The notes beneath the pieces were generated by a model that worked only from the letters and a program-made list of their open reading frames with translations, ran no database searches and was not told where the DNA came from. Shown in pieces: positions 49,501 through 50,398 of a DNA stretch of 50,398 bases. This stretch comes from a virus. The stretch is taken from IMG/VR virus record IMGVR_UViG_3300037502_002674, positions 1-50,398 of that record. The stretch is one strand, 5' to 3'. The position numbers and the translations under genes were made by a program. Positions within the stretch are counted from its first letter, which is position 1; each line of letters opens with the position of its first letter.

Positions 49501-50398
49501 CTTTATTCCAGAGGCGCAACCTAAAGACAGGACTAAGGGTAAGGATTCGTTGAGTGCTCAGGTGAATATCGCCTCCAATGCAGATCCAGTGCAGCTGGGG
49601 CAAAACGCAAACGCATACTTTGGAGCGCCGATTGTAAATAGTAGAAATGAAGCTGTGCAAGGGAATAACCGAAGTGCAGGAATTAAGTTAGGCTATGGGC
49701 AAAACTCTTTTGCCGGCTATAAGCAATGGCTTGCGGATAACGCTACTCAATTTGGATTCACACCTGAGCAAGTATCCGGGATGCGAAACCCGGTTCTTGT
49801 AAGAGAGGTGAATGTATCTGACGAAAAAGCTATTGAACTCGGACAGTACACCGTCTTAGATTTAGAAACCGGATTTGAAGCTAAGCCCAACGTTTCAAGT
49901 CTTGCTTTGAAAATGAGGGACAAGGACAAGGCAGCGGTTTTGAATGTGATTTACGAGGACGGAACAGAACAGGGCGATACGCTAAGAGAAACAATCAGAT
50001 CAAAGTGGAGACGGATACTTCCTGTGTTGAGTAAGTACATGTCCGGGGGCGAAAAAACCTACATGTTAGGCAGGTCTGGAGACATATCCGCTCAAGGCGT
50101 TGCGGCAATAGAGGAGCTGTTTGAGCAGTTTATGTTTGAAGGAGCGGACAATGATGTAAAGCGGCAATATACGGCGACAATACCATTCAGGGTTCAGCAA
50201 GCACTAAAGAAAAGCCTACGGTTTATCTTTAGCGTTCCAATAGAAGCAAGTCTGATTGATGACTTGCAAGATTCCTTTATTGCCTACGGTAATTTTTACA
50301 ATCAAAGAGATACCGGAACAAAAGATTTTGACGCATGGGCGAAAAATGAAAGCCTATTTGGGGCATCTCCAAAAGAAGTATTTTCCCCACTTGCTATT
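46544..50398 (+). CDS. Giant polyvalent-type virion protein with ddrB/ParB-like domain, partial
   Basis: 1285 codons without a stop to the window edge, starting MAEPVNSRDYITKLHGFL. Residues 240-545 have hydrophobic Gly/Ala-rich helices (GATAAGIGAGALNIPELVA; AIGSLPYAIAAALPGGVYVVGG; ALGIGMVSGAGITGVAGTIGL), as in ejection proteins. Residues 545-605 are Pro/Gly repeats. Residues 780-890 are acidic and Pro/Gln-rich. Residues about 965-1088 match the ddrB-ParB domain: IEADSLQPSH, QPKDRTK, APIVNSRNEAVQGNNRS, then MRNPVLVREV. Such proteins enter the host with the DNA. Further enzymatic domains may lie beyond the edge. Confidence 0.7.
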   Translation, partial: MAEPVNSRDYITKLHGFLSRKGVMGSVDENTFIENMRDEAFAGEVFNMMKQRNLIKNADDFGTFYQPFSRFYAESQKKSQAEIQAGLGDASSRVSPLSSDVDFSAPLSDVARQTADIAAAQRPPQPQAPEPLAPRTFGGREIPAPVAPGREEQELVRQDVAGMRQQQALQQAGPIARGLQATAAPATQIFGQQQPDFPIKSGDTAIKELEEARKQRQAGKKEEPEIVQMFRGDKNVPSYGKFFENTRMGRMLAQGAEMFGATAAGIGAGALNIPELVANTMENITLDIASAPLRKKLKEGKITQKQFNAYTDSARKVARAVQMVAPVASPRRLEYFADNFLNADELEDRARANLKLVQDKIDNADKGLEGLLKEGRYADGIQYAATQAIGSLPYAIAAALPGGVYVVGGVAAQDKYRQIEDEIGAENMRSAETLNALATGITEGLSEAVTAGIVKRAGALVKGIGKGPATKTIKDQIKNVLKATVGSMFEEGASELAAQLSENIIDKATINPDKDLKEGLVDALGIGMVSGAGITGVAGTIGLARGQQPPPPPPPGTPAAPQAPGGTPPPPGAPAAPAGGAGTPPPPGGTPPPPGGTPPPPGAPSATTIPTRPFGTMGEDAPTAEAYAVEILGDYRPEGGTLTPEEAKNLIQQYADTFLEPMEAGVDGETGIIPIEPAEGSLEDAIRKDVLARIEEITQAVVALASTPKPQAAQAATTPQTPFDGYATTVLDLFGTGQEMTEQEADDAFNQYLNSLTSQDETGKTVYSPEFADALKNSDKIVKRIVELSKQQANAPQEVEGMQPESGLIQPPGTQEGEQVQAGEQETQPGADVGNIPPVGGMPAEGEITTPPVEVGAPPAEITTPPSEEGQAPAPENIEQAPPQAPPINEEALPDDFKPITDEEEAAQDEEMTRLYRGVSEDRRKAGRYVKNFVEYVRNPVDDKSPKGNEGEVLFAYNVKQKFTYKLIEADSLQPSHLGNKLNPMHFIPEAQPKDRTKGKDSLSAQVNIASNADPVQLGQNANAYFGAPIVNSRNEAVQGNNRSAGIKLGYGQNSFAGYKQWLADNATQFGFTPEQVSGMRNPVLVREVNVSDEKAIELGQYTVLDLETGFEAKPNVSSLALKMRDKDKAAVLNVIYEDGTEQGDTLRETIRSKWRRILPVLSKYMSGGEKTYMLGRSGDISAQGVAAIEELFEQFMFEGADNDVKRQYTATIPFRVQQALKKSLRFIFSVPIEASLIDDLQDSFIAYGNFYNQRDTGTKDFDAWAKNESLFGASPKEVFSPLAI
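48182..48355 (+). repeat. Pro/Gly-rich tandem repeat
   Basis: Near-perfect 21-base units (GGAACGCCACCGCCTCCGGGC) at about 48288-48350, encoding GGTPPPP three times, preceded by looser copies. A flexible linker between hydrophobic and soluble parts of the giant protein. Confidence 0.8.

Noticed and set aside
19298-50398. DNA or RNA polymerase gene
   Set aside because: No polymerase A/B motifs or RNA polymerase signatures (such as DFDGD) were found in any plausible frame. They may lie outside the window.

Overview
The window looks like part of a double-stranded DNA tailed-phage genome (or a closely related prophage) of a Bacteroidota host. Three things support this. Several promoters have the Bacteroidota layout TTTG, 19-20 bases, TAnnTTTG. 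Starts lack Shine-Dalgarno sequences and sit in A-rich leaders. The virion and replication genes form a near-complete phage set: large terminase, portal, scaffold-like protein, major capsid protein, tail-barrel ring proteins, primase-helicase, exonuclease, RusA and endolysins. The terminase, portal and ring-protein sequences recall short-tailed crAss-like phages. That lineage call comes from motifs and gene order, not from a database search.

Left arm, minus strand (1-19212). Transcription starts near 19220 and runs leftward. First come a winged-helix-like protein and small genes, including a divergent protein with two GroES-like halves. Next are a dNMP kinase fused to a MazG-like pyrophosphohydrolase, a putative small terminase and TerL. 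After a fresh promoter at 12510 come three small genes, then portal, scaffold-like protein, capsid and two further probable virion genes. The arm ends with three large fibre-like genes. Four proteins in this late block begin with Sec-type signal peptides or an N-terminal membrane anchor, which is odd for virion proteins. Strong hairpin terminators divide the arm into units.

Centre, plus strand (19298-36600). RusA, a membrane-anchored glucosaminidase and a PD-(D/E)XK-like protein lead into a 716-base noncoding stretch with tandem and inverted repeats, a candidate origin or control region. Then follows a cassette of about 14 small accessory genes (21571-25655), including ArdC-like and LPD29-like proteins. 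Most are preceded by the same leader box, AACCACTAAA, 9-12 bases before the ATG. Two tRNA-like structures lie between these genes. Next come a membrane protein with an HTH-like N-terminus coupled to a tyrosine recombinase, a recombination module (putative annealing protein plus YqaJ-type exonuclease), a replication module (loader-like protein, T7-gp4-like primase-helicase, SSB-like protein) and a lysis cassette. A structured RNA locus (36032-36275) has a consensus promoter and an intrinsic terminator. It carries the exact reverse complement of the leader box, so it is a candidate trans-acting sRNA for the whole cassette. A tRNA-Met follows.

Right arm, plus strand (36588-50398). Two small genes and a divergent ThyX precede the tail and ejection module: three ring-like proteins, a 1156-residue tail protein, two probable ejected proteins, and a giant protein that runs off the right edge and carries a ddrB/ParB-like domain typical of polyvalent proteins. 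No DNA polymerase or RNA polymerase gene is seen in the window.
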